A DNA stretch of 41,447 nucleotides from IMG/VR virus record IMGVR_UViG_3300045284_000480, positions 1 through 41,447 of that record; one strand, 5' to 3'. The position numbers and the translations under genes were made by a program. The DNA comes from a virus. Of this stretch, positions 15,594-21,996 are shown piece by piece. The notes below the pieces were generated by a model that did not search any database, had not been told where the DNA came from, and was given only the letters and a program-made list of their open reading frames with translations. The number at the start of each line of letters is the position of its first letter. The stretch's first letter is position 1.

Positions 15594-16487
15594 ATGGCAC
15601 CAATTCGCATCCCGGGTGTGACCTATGCGCTCGCGCCGCGGGCCGAGGAACACGCCTCCGTCCTGGAGTGGAATCCCTCGTGGGTGGTCCTCCATGACAC
15701 CGGGAACAACACGAGCAACCGCCTCGGGGAGGCGAGCTACGCGCACACCCGGACCGACGCCATGAGTAAGTGGACCTCGTCCCACGCCTACACGGACGGC
15801 GGCGGCATCACGGGCTCACTCAGGCTCGATCGGCAGGCATGGGCGGCCAAGGCCACCGGCAACCGGAAGGGCCTGCACATCGAGATGTGCCGGACGGCCG
15901 CAGGGGTCTCGGCGGCCACTCGGGCAGTCACGGCGCCGTTGGTGCGGCAACTGTGCCAGATGGCCGGCATTCCGATGGTGAAGCTCACCCCCGCGGAACT
16001 GCGGGCGGGCAAGAAGGGTGTGGTGGGCCACCTGGACTTCACGCTCGCGGGAATGGACAACAACGACCACCAGGACCCCGGGCCCTCGTTCCCGTGGACG
16101 GAGTTCATGGCCCTGGTCACCAATGAGGAGGAAGACGTGCAGCTTTCGGAGCCCTTGGGGCAGCCCCTGTTCGTCGGTGACCCGGACTACCCGGCGCCGT
16201 GGATGGCGGGCACGGTGGGCCAGATGCTGGCCTACACCCGGCAGGATGCGCACTACGCCCGGTACGCGGCGGCCCGCTCGGCAACCGAGGTGGTGGCCCT
16301 GCGGCACGTCATCGACACCCTTGCCGGAGTCATCAACTCCGGCGGCGGTAGCGTCGACACGGCCGGCATCCTCGCGGGCCTGGATGAGCGCCTCGCCGCG
16401 TTCGCGGAGGAGCAGGCCGCCGAGATGCGGGACGCCGTGGCGGACCTCGGCGAGGGCGGCGCCGCGCAGGTGCGAGCGGATGCGTGA
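15594..16487 (+). CDS. Endolysin, N-acetylmuramoyl-L-alanine amidase
   Basis: This cuts the bond between muramic acid and the stem peptide at lysis. The 297-residue protein has an Amidase_2 domain (about residues 8-170): VVLHDTGNN with zinc ligand His34, GLHIEMCR, GHLDFT with His146, and HQDPGPSFPW with Asp161 in the position of the third ligand. After a linker, residues 200-297 are Ala-rich and helical, with LDERLAAFAEEQAAEMRDAV as a probable oligomerisation or wall-targeting helix rather than a known repeat domain. There is no signal peptide, so export needs a holin. The start has GGGGAGGAAA upstream; a 39-nt gap separates it from the tail genes. Confidence 0.92.
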   Translation: MAPIRIPGVTYALAPRAEEHASVLEWNPSWVVLHDTGNNTSNRLGEASYAHTRTDAMSKWTSSHAYTDGGGITGSLRLDRQAWAAKATGNRKGLHIEMCRTAAGVSAATRAVTAPLVRQLCQMAGIPMVKLTPAELRAGKKGVVGHLDFTLAGMDNNDHQDPGPSFPWTEFMALVTNEEEDVQLSEPLGQPLFVGDPDYPAPWMAGTVGQMLAYTRQDAHYARYAAARSATEVVALRHVIDTLAGVINSGGGSVDTAGILAGLDERLAAFAEEQAAEMRDAVADLGEGGAAQVRADA

Positions 16488-16720
16488 AGATCACGGTAAG
16501 CCGAGCCCGGGACGTGGCCATGCTGCTCCTCGGAACGGGTGGGTGCGCGAGGGAGCTATTCCTCGTGGACAAGCCGGACATGGTGCGGGTGACCGTGTCC
16601 ATCGGGCTGATGCTCGGTCCGGCCGCACTTCTGGCGTGGTGGTCCGCGCGCACTACTCCGCAACGGACCGAGCCACCATCGCGTCCCTCGGAATCGTCCT
16701 CGCCATCGCTGCCCTCCTGA
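16484..16720 (+). CDS. Small membrane protein in the lysis region
   Basis: This encodes a 78-residue protein with one or two hydrophobic stretches (DVAMLLLGTGG and VTVSIGLMLGPAALLAWW) and the layout ARDVxxLLLGTGGCARELFL seen in Streptomyces phage lysis cassettes. GTG 16484 overlaps the endolysin stop (GTGA). The last 25 residues are Ser/Pro-rich and overlap another frame that encodes a transmembrane segment, so the natural C-terminus may differ through a -1 shift. The role is probably in holin function or its regulation. Confidence 0.6.
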   Translation: MKITVSRARDVAMLLLGTGGCARELFLVDKPDMVRVTVSIGLMLGPAALLAWWSARTTPQRTEPPSRPSESSSPSLPS

Positions 16721-16737
16721 TCCTGGTACTCCGATGA
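16636..16737 (+). CDS. Possible 33-residue single-TM peptide or frameshift extension
   Basis: In the frame -1 to the previous gene, GTG 16636 opens 33 codons ending in one clear membrane segment, IASLGIVLAIAALLILVLR. Its TGA forms a 4-nt ATGA overlap with the next gene, the coupling used all along this operon, which suggests that this frame is translated. I see no good Shine-Dalgarno or slippery site, so it is unclear whether it is a separate micro-holin or the second TM of the upstream protein. Confidence 0.4.
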   Translation: MVVRAHYSATDRATIASLGIVLAIAALLILVLR

Positions 16738-16964
16738 GGCGCCTCCACCCGCCGTCTCCCTGGACGGTGCTTGCCATCACCATCGTGGCGGTGGGGCTCC
16801 TCGGGGTGCTCCTGGTCGGGTACGTCAACCGGTCGCAGCAACGCATCTGCGGCATCATCGTGCTCCTCGATGACCGCAACCAGGGCCTCCCGCCCCCGCA
16901 GGACGAGGACTCGGCGCGGTTCCGGCGGGAGTTGCACAACTACCGGACCGGCTTGGGGTGTTGA
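16734..16964 (+). CDS. Small single-TM lysis-region protein
   Basis: This encodes a 76-residue protein with an N-terminal membrane segment (TVLAITIVAVGLLGVLLVGYV, in part) and a hydrophilic tail containing CGIIVLLDDRNQ and RRELHNYRTGLGC. The same design occurs in many Streptomyces phages next to endolysin genes. With the tail outside it could act as a spanin-like or signalling component; this is inference from context. ATG 16734 overlaps the preceding TGA. Confidence 0.65.
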   Translation: MRRLHPPSPWTVLAITIVAVGLLGVLLVGYVNRSQQRICGIIVLLDDRNQGLPPPQDEDSARFRRELHNYRTGLGC

Positions 16965-17017
16965 GCGCGACACCCCGCGGCAATTGTTAACCAACCTAAC
17001 AGTAGGGGAATCTCGAC

Positions 17018-17392
17018 ATGAAGCGTGAGCCCACGCTGGTCATCGCGACCATCGGAACCATCCTCTCCCTCCTGGCCGGTTTCGGCCTGGACTTCCTCTC
17101 CACCGACCAGGCGGGCCTCATCGTGGCCGTGCTCACGGCCGGGCTCGGCATCTGGAACGCCCTGAAGGTCCGGCCGGTGGCGCCCGCGGCCTTCACCTAC
17201 GGCATCACGACGGTGGCCGCCCTGCTGAGCACGTACGGCCTCGACCTCTCGCAGGAGCGGGTGGGCCTGATCACCTCCGCTGTGCTCGCCACCCTGACCC
17301 TGATCCTGCGCGGCGCCGTCTCGCCCACGGCCGGCCCGGTGGACGCCTCCACCGCGAGCGTGCGGGCTCGGTCCGGTCCGTCCCCCTACTGA
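17018..17392 (+). CDS. Holin-like membrane protein
   Basis: The 124-residue protein has three to four hydrophobic segments (LVIATIGTILSLLAGF, LIVAVLTAGLGIWNAL, FTYGITTVAALLSTYG, LITSAVLATLTLIL) and short charged loops, as expected of an actinophage holin that releases the endolysin. The start follows AGTAGGGG. It is the last gene of the rightward block and ends 18 nt before a strong bidirectional terminator. Confidence 0.75.
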   Translation: MKREPTLVIATIGTILSLLAGFGLDFLSTDQAGLIVAVLTAGLGIWNALKVRPVAPAAFTYGITTVAALLSTYGLDLSQERVGLITSAVLATLTLILRGAVSPTAGPVDASTASVRARSGPSPY

Positions 17393-17409
17393 CCGACCAG
17401 CACGCACAG

Positions 17410-17442
17410 AACGGCCCTCCAGAGCGCTCCTGGAGGGCCGTT
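17410..17442. terminator. Bidirectional terminator between virion/lysis and accessory regions
   Basis: AACGGCCCTCCAG (17410-17422) pairs perfectly with 17430-17442 around a 7-nt loop. It lies between the holin stop and the convergent stop at 17455, so it can end transcription from both sides. Confidence 0.85.
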
Positions 17443-17454
17443 CGCTGTGTCTGG

Positions 17455-17794
17455 TCAGGCGCCCAAGGCGGCCTTCCGGAGCGCCGGGGGGATCTCCGGC
17501 AGGCTGAGCAGGACACGGGCCTGACCGATCCAGGACGCCCACGCCTCGGGGCCCATCCAGGCGGCCGGCCGCGTGCTCGCGCTCCAGGTGGTCACAGAGC
17601 GCCGCAGCGTGGCACTCGGCGGCCGTGGTGGCGAGGTAGTGGCGGCCGGCGCGCCCCTTGGCCTCCCGCAGGAGCCCGCGGCTCATGAGCCCCACGATGG
17701 TGCTGGTCTTGCGCCCGTGGGCGATCGGGTCGACGTAGCCCAGAACCAGGGCCATCGCGTACATCTTCTCCATCGCGGGGGTGAGCTTGCGCAT
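17455..17794 (-). CDS. wHTH-like small protein, apparently frameshifted near the 3' end
   Basis: From ATG 17794 the frame reads KLTPAMEKMYAMALVLGYVD, then STIVGLMSRGLLREA, resembling a winged-helix protein of about 70-80 residues, through CDHLEREHAAG. That frame then runs open with non-coding character through the terminator and behind the holin gene. The +1 frame carries credible sequence (MGPEAWASWIGQARVLLSLP) and stops at TGA 17455, just before the terminator. Either an indel around 17550-17580 split the gene, a programmed shift occurs, or a second gene starts at GTG 17595 (46 residues). The promoter, leader and Shine-Dalgarno (GAGGGAG) before ATG 17794 are intact. Confidence 0.55.
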
Positions 17795-17824
17795 TTTCGT
17801 TCTCCCTCATCTCGGTGTAGCACA

Positions 17825-17853
17825 AGCTTACCAAGTTCTTGGTAAGAACGCAA
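17825..17853 (-). promoter_or_regulatory. Operator-containing promoter for 17455-17794
   Basis: -35 TTGCGT (17853-17848), N17, -10 TAAGCT (17830-17825). The dyad CTTACCAAGTTCTTGGTAAG (17827-17846) is perfect. It is followed by the conserved leader (GTGCTACACCGAGATGAGGG). Confidence 0.88.
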
Positions 17854-17855
17854 GA

Positions 17856-17880
17856 GGCCCCCGGGGGAAGTCCGGGGGCC
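17856..17880 (-). terminator. Terminator of the 17889-18188 cassette
   Basis: GGCCCCCGG (17856-17864) pairs with 17872-17880 around a 7-nt loop. It lies between the upstream gene's stop and the next promoter's -35 box. Confidence 0.75.
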
Positions 17881-17888
17881 GTCTCGGT

Positions 17889-18188
17889 CTAGCGGTACCG
17901 GTTGGCCACCGCGAGGGCCTGGAGCCCGCGGGCCGCCCGCTCCCGTTCGATCTCCTTGCGGTTCCAGTCGATGAGCGGGGTGGACCGGTCGCCAGCGACG
18001 AACCGCGCCGCCACGTGGGCGATGGCGGATGCCCACCGCCACCCGGGGGAGGTGTTGGCGAAGATGGTCCCCTCGCTGAGCACGGCCGCCCGGTCCTCCT
18101 CGGGAACGGTCAGCAGGGCTCGCGCCGCTCGGGCGTACCCGCCCGCCTCTTTGGCGGTCTCGGTGAGAGCCTCGGTGGTGAGATCCAT
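17889..18188 (-). CDS. Accessory cassette protein, unknown
   Basis: This encodes a 99-residue, mostly helical, charged soluble protein with no Cys motif, signal peptide or TM. I do not recognise a family; the sequence (LTETAKEAGGYARAARALL, WNRKEIERERAARGLQAL) suggests helical bundles. It has its own operator promoter, leader with GAGGAGC Shine-Dalgarno, and terminator, so it behaves as a moron-like unit. Confidence 0.7.
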   Translation of the reverse strand: MDLTTEALTETAKEAGGYARAARALLTVPEEDRAAVLSEGTIFANTSPGWRWASAIAHVAARFVAGDRSTPLIDWNRKEIERERAARGLQALAVANRYR

Positions 18189-18219
18189 GGTCTTGCTCCT
18201 CTGCCTCGGTGGTGCTTCA

Positions 18220-18248
18220 AGCTTACCAAGAACTTAGTAAGATGTCAA
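18220..18248 (-). promoter_or_regulatory. Operator-containing promoter for 17889-18188
   Basis: -35 is the consensus TTGACA (18248-18243), N17, -10 TAAGCT (18225-18220). The dyad is at 18222-18241. The TGA stop of the upstream gene lies within TTGACA. Confidence 0.88.
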
Positions 18249-18580
18249 ACGGAGCGCTTGGGGCGGCCCGGCCGCCCGGTGCGCCACGGAGCGGGCCGCT
18301 CAATGAGGCCCGCCTTGCTGGCCTGAATCACGGTGTCCCATAGGCTGGCGGGTTTACGCCCGAGGCGTGCCGCAATCTGCTCATGGCTCTCCCCGCAGGA
18401 GCGCAGGAACACGTACTCCTCTGCGGTCTCGGCCATGGACCGGTTGCGGAGTGGGAAGTCCGCGAGCGTGCCGTCCGACTTGGCGGCCATCCAGCACGCA
18501 GCGTCCAGGCCACGCCCCCGCAACTCCCCGGTCTTGCCGCACCGGGCGCACTCCCCGGACCGGCGGTGGTGGTGACTCAT
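18245..18580 (-). CDS. Zinc-binding/HTH protein, candidate regulator
   Basis: The 111-residue protein has an N-terminal His/Cys cluster (His3-5, CARC at 11-14, Cys29) and a C-terminal helix-turn-helix-like stretch, AEEYVFLRSCGESHEQIAARLG then SLWDTVIQASKAGLI, followed by a basic tail RTGRPGRPKRS that could contact DNA. It may be a transcription factor of the phage or against the host. The ATG lies 6 nt after the -10 box, so the mRNA is probably leaderless. It could also bind the phage operator, but the ribbon-helix-helix protein at 36530 is the better candidate. Confidence 0.7.
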   Translation of the reverse strand: MSHHHRRSGECARCGKTGELRGRGLDAACWMAAKSDGTLADFPLRNRSMAETAEEYVFLRSCGESHEQIAARLGRKPASLWDTVIQASKAGLIERPAPWRTGRPGRPKRSV

Positions 18581-18586
18581 GGGGTG

Positions 18587-18615
18587 AGCTTACCAAGTTC
18601 TTAGTAAGAACGCAA
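18587..18615 (-). promoter_or_regulatory. Operator-containing promoter for 18245-18580 (leaderless class)
   Basis: -35 TTGCGT (18615-18610), N17, -10 TAAGCT (18592-18587). The dyad is at 18589-18608. ATG 18580 follows after 6 nt. Confidence 0.88.
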
Positions 18616-18616
18616 G

Positions 18617-18640
18617 CGGCCCCCGCCGTAGCGGGGGCCG
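18617..18640 (-). terminator. Terminator of the 18654-18956 cassette
   Basis: A 10-bp GC stem (18617-18626 with 18631-18640). In the minus-strand RNA the loop is UACG, a UNCG tetraloop closed by C-G. It abuts the next -35 box. Confidence 0.8.
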
Positions 18641-18653
18641 TCTCGGTGAGGGA

Positions 18654-18956
18654 TCAGTACCCCATGTAGTGGCGCTCCTCGTCATCCATGTAGTAGTGCT
18701 GCGGGCCGTAGCAGTTGCTGAGCGAGAGCCCGTGCTCGCACTCGGGGTAGAGCCACGCCTGGAGCGCCGTCATGGTCGGGGGGAGGTCCAGGACGTCCCA
18801 CGCGTGGGTGCTGGACTTGGCGCCGAGGAACTCGATGACCCGCTTGGTCACGTCCTCCGGCCGGCCGTCCCACTGGACCGCGTACCCGCGACGCTCGGCG
18901 CAGATGTGGAGCATGACCCGGACCGTCACCCAAGTGATTCCGTTGCTGATAAGCAT
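18654..18956 (-). CDS. Accessory cassette protein, unknown
   Basis: The 100-residue protein starts LISNGITWVTVRVMLHICAE and ends in a His/Tyr-rich tail (YYMDDEERHYMGY). No family is recognised. The middle (DVTKRVIEFLGAKS, DLPPTMTALQAWLYPEC) is helical. A start upstream at 18986 is unlikely because it would lie inside the promoter; ATG 18956 has GAGGGAG at good spacing and is at the same leader distance as other cassettes. Confidence 0.7.
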   Translation of the reverse strand: MLISNGITWVTVRVMLHICAERRGYAVQWDGRPEDVTKRVIEFLGAKSSTHAWDVLDLPPTMTALQAWLYPECEHGLSLSNCYGPQHYYMDDEERHYMGY

Positions 18957-18987
18957 CTCTTGTCTCCCTCGTCCTCGGTGTAGCACA

Positions 18988-19016
18988 AGCTTACCAAGTT
19001 CTTAGTAAGAACGCAA
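18988..19016 (-). promoter_or_regulatory. Operator-containing promoter for 18654-18956
   Basis: -35 TTGCGT (19016-19011), N17, -10 TAAGCT (18993-18988), dyad 18990-19009, then the conserved leader GTGCTACACCGAG. The -35 box shares bases with the terminator stem at 19015-19045. Confidence 0.88.
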
Positions 19017-19045
19017 GAGCCCCCGCCGGGAAGACGGGGGCTCTT
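19015..19045 (-). terminator. Terminator of the 19055-19390 cassette
   Basis: AAGAGCCCCCG (19015-19025) pairs with 19035-19045 (11 bp, 9-nt loop). The 3' arm in RNA ends at the TT of the next -35 box. Confidence 0.8.
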
Positions 19046-19054
19046 TTGGCTCGA

Positions 19055-19390
19055 TCAGAAGGACGGGTTCCGGTAGTAGCTCCGATGGCCCAGGCCAAGG
19101 CGGACGTAGCTCGCGCCCTTCAGGATGAACCGCTGGCGGTCCTCGTTCCAGAGGTACACGTCCTTGCCAGCGTTCGGGCGGGCCTCGTAGCGGTAGGTCG
19201 CGCTCCCGTCCTGCTCACTGCCGCTCACGCGGATGGCCTCGTCGTCCTGCGCCACCACGCCGCGGATCTGCCCCCTGCGGGCGCCGCTCTTGAAGTAGAG
19301 CACCTCCACGATGGTGCACGCGTAGCGGTCCGAGCCAACCGCGTAGGTGGCGCCCATTCCAACCTCGGGGGTGGTGATGGCCTCGGCCAT
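19055..19390 (-). CDS. Accessory cassette protein, beta-rich unknown
   Basis: This encodes a 111-residue, mainly beta-strand protein (GATYAVGSDRYACTIVEVLYF, ATYRYEARPNAGKDVYLWN) with no membrane segment. The pattern resembles small SH3/barrel-like domains, but I cannot name a family. ATG 19390 has GAGGAGAA 5 nt upstream. It has its own operator promoter and terminator. Confidence 0.7.
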   Translation of the reverse strand: MAEAITTPEVGMGATYAVGSDRYACTIVEVLYFKSGARRGQIRGVVAQDDEAIRVSGSEQDGSATYRYEARPNAGKDVYLWNEDRQRFILKGASYVRLGLGHRSYYRNPSF

Positions 19391-19421
19391 TTTCGTTCTC
19401 CTCTGTCTTGGTGGTAGCACA

Positions 19422-19450
19422 AGCTTACCAAGAACTTAGTAAGACGTCAA
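19422..19450 (-). promoter_or_regulatory. Operator-containing promoter for 19055-19390
   Basis: -35 TTGACG (19450-19445), N17, -10 TAAGCT (19427-19422), dyad 19424-19443. The TGA stop of the upstream gene (19447-19449) is inside the -35 box. Confidence 0.88.
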
Positions 19451-19896
19451 GCCGCCCACGACTGGAACCCGTACCGGCCGATCTCCGGCTGTCCGGCCGG
19501 CCGCGGGAGATCGAGCTTGCACGTGCGGCACCGGAGGCGGAGCCCGTCCTCCCACGGCTGGTGCACGTGGATCTCCGTCGTTTCCTCGCCCACCCGGCCG
19601 ATCCGCTCCAGCGGCCACGGTGCCACGCCTACCGCGTGCCGCCCCTTCCGGCCCGGCCGGTGGCCGCCGCCGCGCCGGGGCTTGCTCTCCCCCACGCCCT
19701 GGTGCCGCCCCACGCCCGGACCGGTGAGCCGCGTAGGCTGCGGGCGCGGCGGCGCCTCCCGAGCCCGCCACGGCACCAGGAGCGCCACGAACGTGCCCAC
19801 GAGGAGCAGGGGTAAGCCCGCGATGAGCCAGATCAGGGCCGAGGTGTCGGTCTCCATGGCTACGAGCATGACGAGGGTCAGTGCTGCGATTCTCAT
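19447..19896 (-). CDS. Membrane protein with two TM segments and Cys pair
   Basis: The 149-residue protein has two hydrophobic segments within its first 45 residues (AALTLVMLVAM; IWLIAGLPLLLVGTFVALLV), a long basic Pro/Gly-rich linker, and a C-terminal globular part with RCRTCK. Its N-terminal part would insert in the membrane with the rest in the cytoplasm. The function is unknown; a role in exclusion or host membrane remodelling is conceivable. It has no operator promoter of its own. It lies behind 19949-20122 and a hairpin, with its own strong Shine-Dalgarno GGGAGG. Confidence 0.65.
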   Translation of the reverse strand: MRIAALTLVMLVAMETDTSALIWLIAGLPLLLVGTFVALLVPWRAREAPPRPQPTRLTGPGVGRHQGVGESKPRRGGGHRPGRKGRHAVGVAPWPLERIGRVGEETTEIHVHQPWEDGLRLRCRTCKLDLPRPAGQPEIGRYGFQSWAA

Positions 19897-19917
19897 GATC
19901 CAAGCCTCCCACGGAAA

Positions 19918-19941
19918 GGGCCCCCGCCGTAGCGGGGGCCC
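19918..19941 (-). terminator. Hairpin between 19949-20122 and 19447-19896
   Basis: A 10-bp GC stem with UACG loop in RNA, nearly identical to the stem at 18617. It is a terminator or attenuator before the membrane-protein gene. Confidence 0.75.
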
Positions 19942-19948
19942 GCGTGCC

Positions 19949-20122
19949 CTACTTGGTGAGCGTGGCCGCAGGCTTGGCCTGACCCGGCCGCATCACGTCC
20001 ACGTTGTCCATCGTGCCGCTCTGGAGCCACTTCCCGGCCGTGTACATCGCCTCGTCCATGTCCTCCGCGTTGGCGGACCCGACGTAGATTCCGTTCTTCC
20101 GGCCGATCAGCGTGACCTTCAT
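19949..20122 (-). CDS. 57-residue accessory protein
   Basis: A small protein, MKVTLIGRKNGIYVGSAN then AEDMDEAMYTAGKWLQSG, with an N-terminal beta hairpin, a helix and a Lys-containing tail. The operator promoter, conserved leader with GAGGGAGA and a hairpin behind it support a real gene. No family is recognised. Confidence 0.7.
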   Translation of the reverse strand: MKVTLIGRKNGIYVGSANAEDMDEAMYTAGKWLQSGTMDNVDVMRPGQAKPAATLTK

Positions 20123-20152
20123 TTTCGTCTCCCTCGTTCTCGGTGTAGCACA

Positions 20153-20181
20153 AGCTTACCAAGAACTTAGTAAGAGCGCAA
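20153..20181 (-). promoter_or_regulatory. Operator-containing promoter for 19949-20122
   Basis: -35 TTGCGC (20181-20176), N17, -10 TAAGCT (20158-20153), dyad 20155-20174, followed by the leader GTGCTACACCGAGAACGAGG. Confidence 0.87.
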
Positions 20182-20196
20182 GGGGCTACCCCTTGC
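20178..20196 (-). terminator. Hairpin around the stop codon of 20186-20476
   Basis: GCAAGGGG (20178-20185) pairs with 20189-20196; the TAG stop forms the loop. It is a compact terminator that also reaches the next -35 box. Confidence 0.6.
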
Positions 20197-20476
20197 AATT
20201 TCCCCCGGGGCCAACGTGCTCCGCCATCCGCTTGAGCATGTCCTCCAACGGGAGGTCCGCGCCGCTCCTCCAGGAGAGGATGCAGACGCGACAGAGGGTG
20301 TGAGCGAGTTGGACGTAAGCCTCTGTGTCATTCACCGGAGCGGCCCACACGGACCACTCCTCGGGGTGCTCCACCTCCACGGCCGCCCCCGGGCCGCCGA
20401 CGCTGTACCCGGTGGGGGTGCCGTGGAAGACGGTCACCTTTCCGTTGTCGTGGAAGATCTTGGTCTCAACGATCAT
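20186..20476 (-). CDS. Unknown soluble protein, co-transcribed with HNH gene
   Basis: This encodes a 96-residue protein. An N-terminal beta region (MIVETKIFHDNGKVTVFHG) is followed by a PEEWSVWAAPV turn and helices ending in a Cys/Gly-rich C-terminus. No family is recognised. ATG 20476 overlaps the HNH stop (ATGA), so it depends on the leaderless HNH transcript. Confidence 0.65.
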   Translation of the reverse strand: MIVETKIFHDNGKVTVFHGTPTGYSVGGPGAAVEVEHPEEWSVWAAPVNDTEAYVQLAHTLCRVCILSWRSGADLPLEDMLKRMAEHVGPGGNCKG

Positions 20477-21063
20477 GCCGCGCTCCTCAGTTTGGCCCCG
20501 TGCCGCGAGTTGCAGCCGGAGCAGGCAGGGCGGATGTTCCCTCGCGCGTAGGTGCCACCTTGGCAACCGGGCAGGGGGAAGCGGTCCACGGTGATGGTCT
20601 CCAGGGTGAGCAGCGTCCCGCAGGCGAAGGAACAGAGCGCCACAGTTCCGTTGCCGAACTCGGTCAGGAGCCACGCCTTGCGGCGGCGGCGCGCGTCCGA
20701 GCCTCCCCGGTCGTTCTTGTTGCTGGTGCCCCGCCGGGCCTTGCCGTTGGCGTCCAGGCGGCGCGGCCGGCGCGAGGCGTTCTCGGCGGCGGCGGCCTCG
20801 TGCAGCGGGCCCACGTCCCAAGCCTGCCCCGTCACCTCGTCCACGTGGATGAGTTCCCACCGCATCCCGGGGCCGAGGCCCTCGTGAGCCTTGAGGCGGG
20901 AGGGCGTGCCGTCCATCCGGAGCCTCTGGCCCGTGACGAACGCGTAGCCCCCGTGAGCGCCCTCCTCGACCGTCACCACCCTGATGCGGTAGGAGGTCCG
21001 GTTGTACGTCTTCTTGACGGTGAGCAGTGTTCCCGGCCGGACATCGGCCCATGTCGTAATCAT
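20473..21063 (-). CDS. HNH endonuclease
   Basis: The last 60 residues of this 196-residue protein hold an HNH zinc-finger nuclease pattern: CSFACG, then a basic stretch and RGNIRPACSGCNSRHG. The first 90 residues form a beta-rich domain (TLLTVKKTYNRTSYRIRVVTVEEGAHGGYAF) that may contact substrate. It may be a homing endonuclease, or may act in recombination or against competing phages. ATG 21063 is 6 nt after the -10 box: leaderless. The gene sits in an operator-controlled unit, unlike most free-standing homing genes. Confidence 0.8.
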   Translation of the reverse strand: MITTWADVRPGTLLTVKKTYNRTSYRIRVVTVEEGAHGGYAFVTGQRLRMDGTPSRLKAHEGLGPGMRWELIHVDEVTGQAWDVGPLHEAAAAENASRRPRRLDANGKARRGTSNKNDRGGSDARRRRKAWLLTEFGNGTVALCSFACGTLLTLETITVDRFPLPGCQGGTYARGNIRPACSGCNSRHGAKLRSAA

Positions 21064-21069
21064 GGAAGC

Positions 21070-21098
21070 AACTTACCAAGTTCTTGGTAACCCGTCAA
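21070..21098 (-). promoter_or_regulatory. Operator-containing promoter for the HNH gene (leaderless class)
   Basis: -35 TTGACG (21098-21093), N17, -10 TAAGTT (21075-21070), dyad 21072-21091 with one end mismatch (final C). The ATG follows after 6 nt. Confidence 0.85.
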
Positions 21099-21107
21099 GC
21101 ACCAAAA

Positions 21108-21129
21108 AGCCCCCGCCGTAGCGGGGGCT
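21108..21129 (-). terminator. Intrinsic terminator of the lipoprotein gene
   Basis: A 9-bp stem AGCCCCCGC (21108-21116 with 21121-21129), UACG loop in RNA, followed on the minus strand by TTTT. It is the most classical rho-independent terminator in the window. Confidence 0.88.
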
Positions 21130-21139
21130 CCTCGGGTGC

Positions 21140-21640
21140 TCAGTTGAGCGTGAACGTGACTCCGCATCGGCGGCCGTTGGACTCGCCGAGGTGGCCTTGC
21201 CCCTTCCACCAGATCTCGCAGGTCATGCCCGAGACGGCGGCCGTCCCCTGCGCCGTGAGGGTGTAGGTGGTGCCCACCTTGCCGGGCTCCTCGTGCTCCC
21301 ACATCCCGTAGTACCCGATCCCGTCCTCGTCCCGCTTGGCCTGGAGGTTGGCGCAGGGCTGGACGGCGCCCGCTCGGGTCCACTCACACACCGGCGTGGC
21401 CTTGTTCTCGCTGTCCCAATTGAGGAACAGCCCCACCTCACCCGGTTGCGTGTTGTGCGCCGAGGGGTCCCCCTGGACCGGTGCCGGTTGCTGGACGGCC
21501 GGCCCACCCTTGGGCTCCTCGACCTTGCCCGGTGCGGGTGCCTTGGCGGGCTCCCCGGTGTCCTTGCCCTGCTGAGCGCACCCGGTTGCGAATGCCACCA
21601 CCATGAGGGTGATCAGCCCGTAGACCTTGAGCCGCTTCAT
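21140..21640 (-). CDS. Phage-encoded lipoprotein
   Basis: The 166-residue protein has a signal peptide KRLKVYGLITLMVVAFATGC with a lipobox (FATGC, Cys21), so it should be lipidated and held on the outer face of the membrane. A Pro/Ala/Lys linker (residues 25-70) precedes a beta-rich domain with cysteines at CEW, CAN, CEI and CGV, probably disulphide-bonded. Lipoproteins expressed from temperate phages often block superinfection; that role here is inference. It has its own operator promoter and terminator. Confidence 0.85.
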   Translation of the reverse strand: MKRLKVYGLITLMVVAFATGCAQQGKDTGEPAKAPAPGKVEEPKGGPAVQQPAPVQGDPSAHNTQPGEVGLFLNWDSENKATPVCEWTRAGAVQPCANLQAKRDEDGIGYYGMWEHEEPGKVGTTYTLTAQGTAAVSGMTCEIWWKGQGHLGESNGRRCGVTFTLN

Positions 21641-21673
21641 CGTTTCCCCTTTCCCCTGTTGACTTGTAGCACA

Positions 21674-21702
21674 AGCTTACCAAGAACTTAGTAAGAACGC
21701 AA
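21674..21702 (-). promoter_or_regulatory. Operator-containing promoter for the lipoprotein
   Basis: -35 TTGCGT (21702-21697), N17, -10 TAAGCT (21679-21674), dyad 21676-21695. The Shine-Dalgarno region is GGGGAAAGGGG. A short palindrome, GGCCCCCGGGGGCC (21705-21718), lies just upstream. Confidence 0.88.
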
Positions 21703-21731
21703 GAGGCCCCCGGGGGCCGTCTCGGTGTGGC

Positions 21732-21965
21732 CTAGTGGATGATGAAGTGGCTCCAGATCTTGACCTCGTACCCGGCCGTGACCATGGCCCGCAGGGCGGC
21801 GGCCTCGCACCGGGCATACGGCGCTCCGTTGAAGTCCCGGCCGTTGCCGTAGAAGTCGAACGTGATCGACGCCTGCGAGTCGTCCTGCATGGTGAAGTTG
21901 AAGCGGATACCCCGCTGGCCGTGCATGGTGCCGATCTCCTCGGTGGTGGTCTGGACCTGCGTCAT
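21732..21965 (-). CDS. 77-residue accessory protein
   Basis: A small beta-rich protein (GIRFNFTMQDDSQASITFDFYG) followed by a helix (RCEAAALRAMVTAGYEV) and a His-ending tail. It is soluble, and no family is recognised. It has its own operator promoter and a leader with GAGGGAG. Confidence 0.7.
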   Translation of the reverse strand: MTQVQTTTEEIGTMHGQRGIRFNFTMQDDSQASITFDFYGNGRDFNGAPYARCEAAALRAMVTAGYEVKIWSHFIIH

Positions 21966-21996
21966 GATCTGGCTCCCTCGTCTCGGTGGTGAGATG

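Noticed and set aside
16940-17454. Long minus-strand frame continuing the 17455-17794 gene behind the holin
   Set aside because: It crosses the bidirectional terminator and has antisense codon character; the credible C-terminus is in the other frame.
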